In this document: positions 6,939 to 7,406 of the stretch, in pieces
Layout: each line of letters opens with the position of its first letter
Numbering within the stretch: position 1 is the stretch's first letter
Source: an uncultured Chlorobiota bacterium
Lineage (GTDB): Bacteria; Bacteroidota; Kapaibacteriia; OLB7
Direction of reading: 5' to 3'
Assembly: GCA_946481475.1 (NCBI GenBank)
Contig: CAMLOB010000177.1
Span: forward strand, 1-7,406
Length of the DNA: 7,406 bases
Program-made: the position numbers and the translations under genes
The notes under the pieces: model-generated
Seen by the model: only the letters and a program-made list of their open reading frames with translations
Told to the model about the DNA's origin: nothing
Database searches by the model: none

Positions 6939-6996
6939 AGTTCCCTCTTCAGCAACCGAATCGAAATTTCCAGTCATATCACAGGAAACCGGAACG

Positions 6997-7406
6997 ATGA
7001 AATCAGGGAGAGTCGGCGCATCCTATGCCGAAAGACTGCCGGAGCGATTTGACCTGTGGGTAAGGGAAGTTCTTTTTCAGAACTCTCCGCAAATCGAAAC
7101 GACCGGGCGCAGTCTGCTTCGGGCAGCTTTCCGTTCCTTCCCCCTCCTGATGCTTTACGGCGCGGCAATGGGGAGCTACGGTCTCTTCAATCTTCATCAG
7201 GGCACATTCTGGAATGAGATTCTGCACCTGTTCTATGCTTCTTCGAAGATCCCTCTTCTCATGGGGGTCACCTTTTTTCTTGCTCTTCCCGGTTTCTATG
7301 TCTTCTATCATCTAGCCGGTCTGGCTGAGGATTTCCCCGACGTGATCCGGGCTCTGATCAACACCAATGCCGTCTTTGCCCTTGCACTCGCCTCTCTCAC
7401 CCCGAT
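6997..7406 (+). CDS. Second membrane protein, distant homologue of the preceding gene (3' end outside window)
   Basis: The frame is open from ATG at 6997 to the right edge, giving 136 complete codons. An N-terminal amphipathic stretch (about 9-46) precedes three hydrophobic segments (about 48-65, 84-105 and 118-136, the last cut). It aligns with the previous gene block by block: YGAAMGSYG (54-62) with FSGLCIGTF, SKIPLLMGVTFFLALPGFYV (83-102) with FKVPILFFLTLFITFPSLYA, then IRALI and FALALASLTP (127-136) with LRLLV and VAVLASLGP, at matching spacing. The two are therefore probably ancient tandem duplicates or partner subunits of one membrane complex. AGGA (6983-6986) lies ten bases before the ATG. 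Function is unknown. Confidence 0.82.
   Translation, partial: MKSGRVGASYAERLPERFDLWVREVLFQNSPQIETTGRSLLRAAFRSFPLLMLYGAAMGSYGLFNLHQGTFWNEILHLFYASSKIPLLMGVTFFLALPGFYVFYHLAGLAEDFPDVIRALINTNAVFALALASLTP

Noticed and set aside
6042..6977. A 311-codon minus-strand open frame opposite the first membrane protein
   Set aside because: It is antisense to a gene with clear membrane segments and family motifs. The minus-strand translation is a charged, low-complexity product without domains.

Overview
The window (base composition about mid-50s % G+C by eye) looks like chromosomal DNA of a Gram-negative, sphingolipid-capable bacterium. The signs are a serine palmitoyltransferase-like enzyme, short AT-rich heptad repeats of the kind scattered through Bacteroidota/Chlorobiota-type genomes, weak or absent Shine-Dalgarno sites on several genes, and membrane proteins I recall mainly from Planctomycetes and Bacteroidota-type genomes. 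I cannot name a genus. There is no rRNA, tRNA, CRISPR array, transposase or phage gene.

Layout. (1) 1-1752, minus strand: an open-ended gene fusing a serine palmitoyltransferase-like PLP enzyme to a YghO/GNAT-type acyltransferase domain; its 3' end lies left of the window. (2) 1753-1910: a divergent intergenic region with an AT-rich heptad-repeat palindrome. (3) 1911-2964, plus strand: a probable two-gene operon, a DUF488 protein and a DUF421 (YetF-like) membrane protein, followed by a possible terminator. (4) 3011-5865, minus strand: a two-component operon, a NarL/LuxR-type response regulator overlapping by ATGA a polytopic-membrane HisKA_3-type histidine kinase. (5) 5866-6062: a divergent regulatory region with an AT-rich promoter-like island and a run of four short inverted repeats. 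(6) 6063 to the right edge, plus strand: two tandem, distantly related multi-pass membrane proteins of unknown function, the second cut by the window end.

How they may work together. The fusion would put formation of 3-ketosphinganine and its N-acylation on one polypeptide, which is the most biologically informative feature here. The two-component operon and the membrane-protein pair are transcribed divergently from one 197-base region, so the regulator may control both itself and the pair; this is inference. DUF488 and DUF421 are widespread accessory families with no demonstrated link to the neighbours.

No gene-free stretch exceeds 300 bases. Several long open frames opposite the real genes are codon-aligned antisense shadows and were not annotated.
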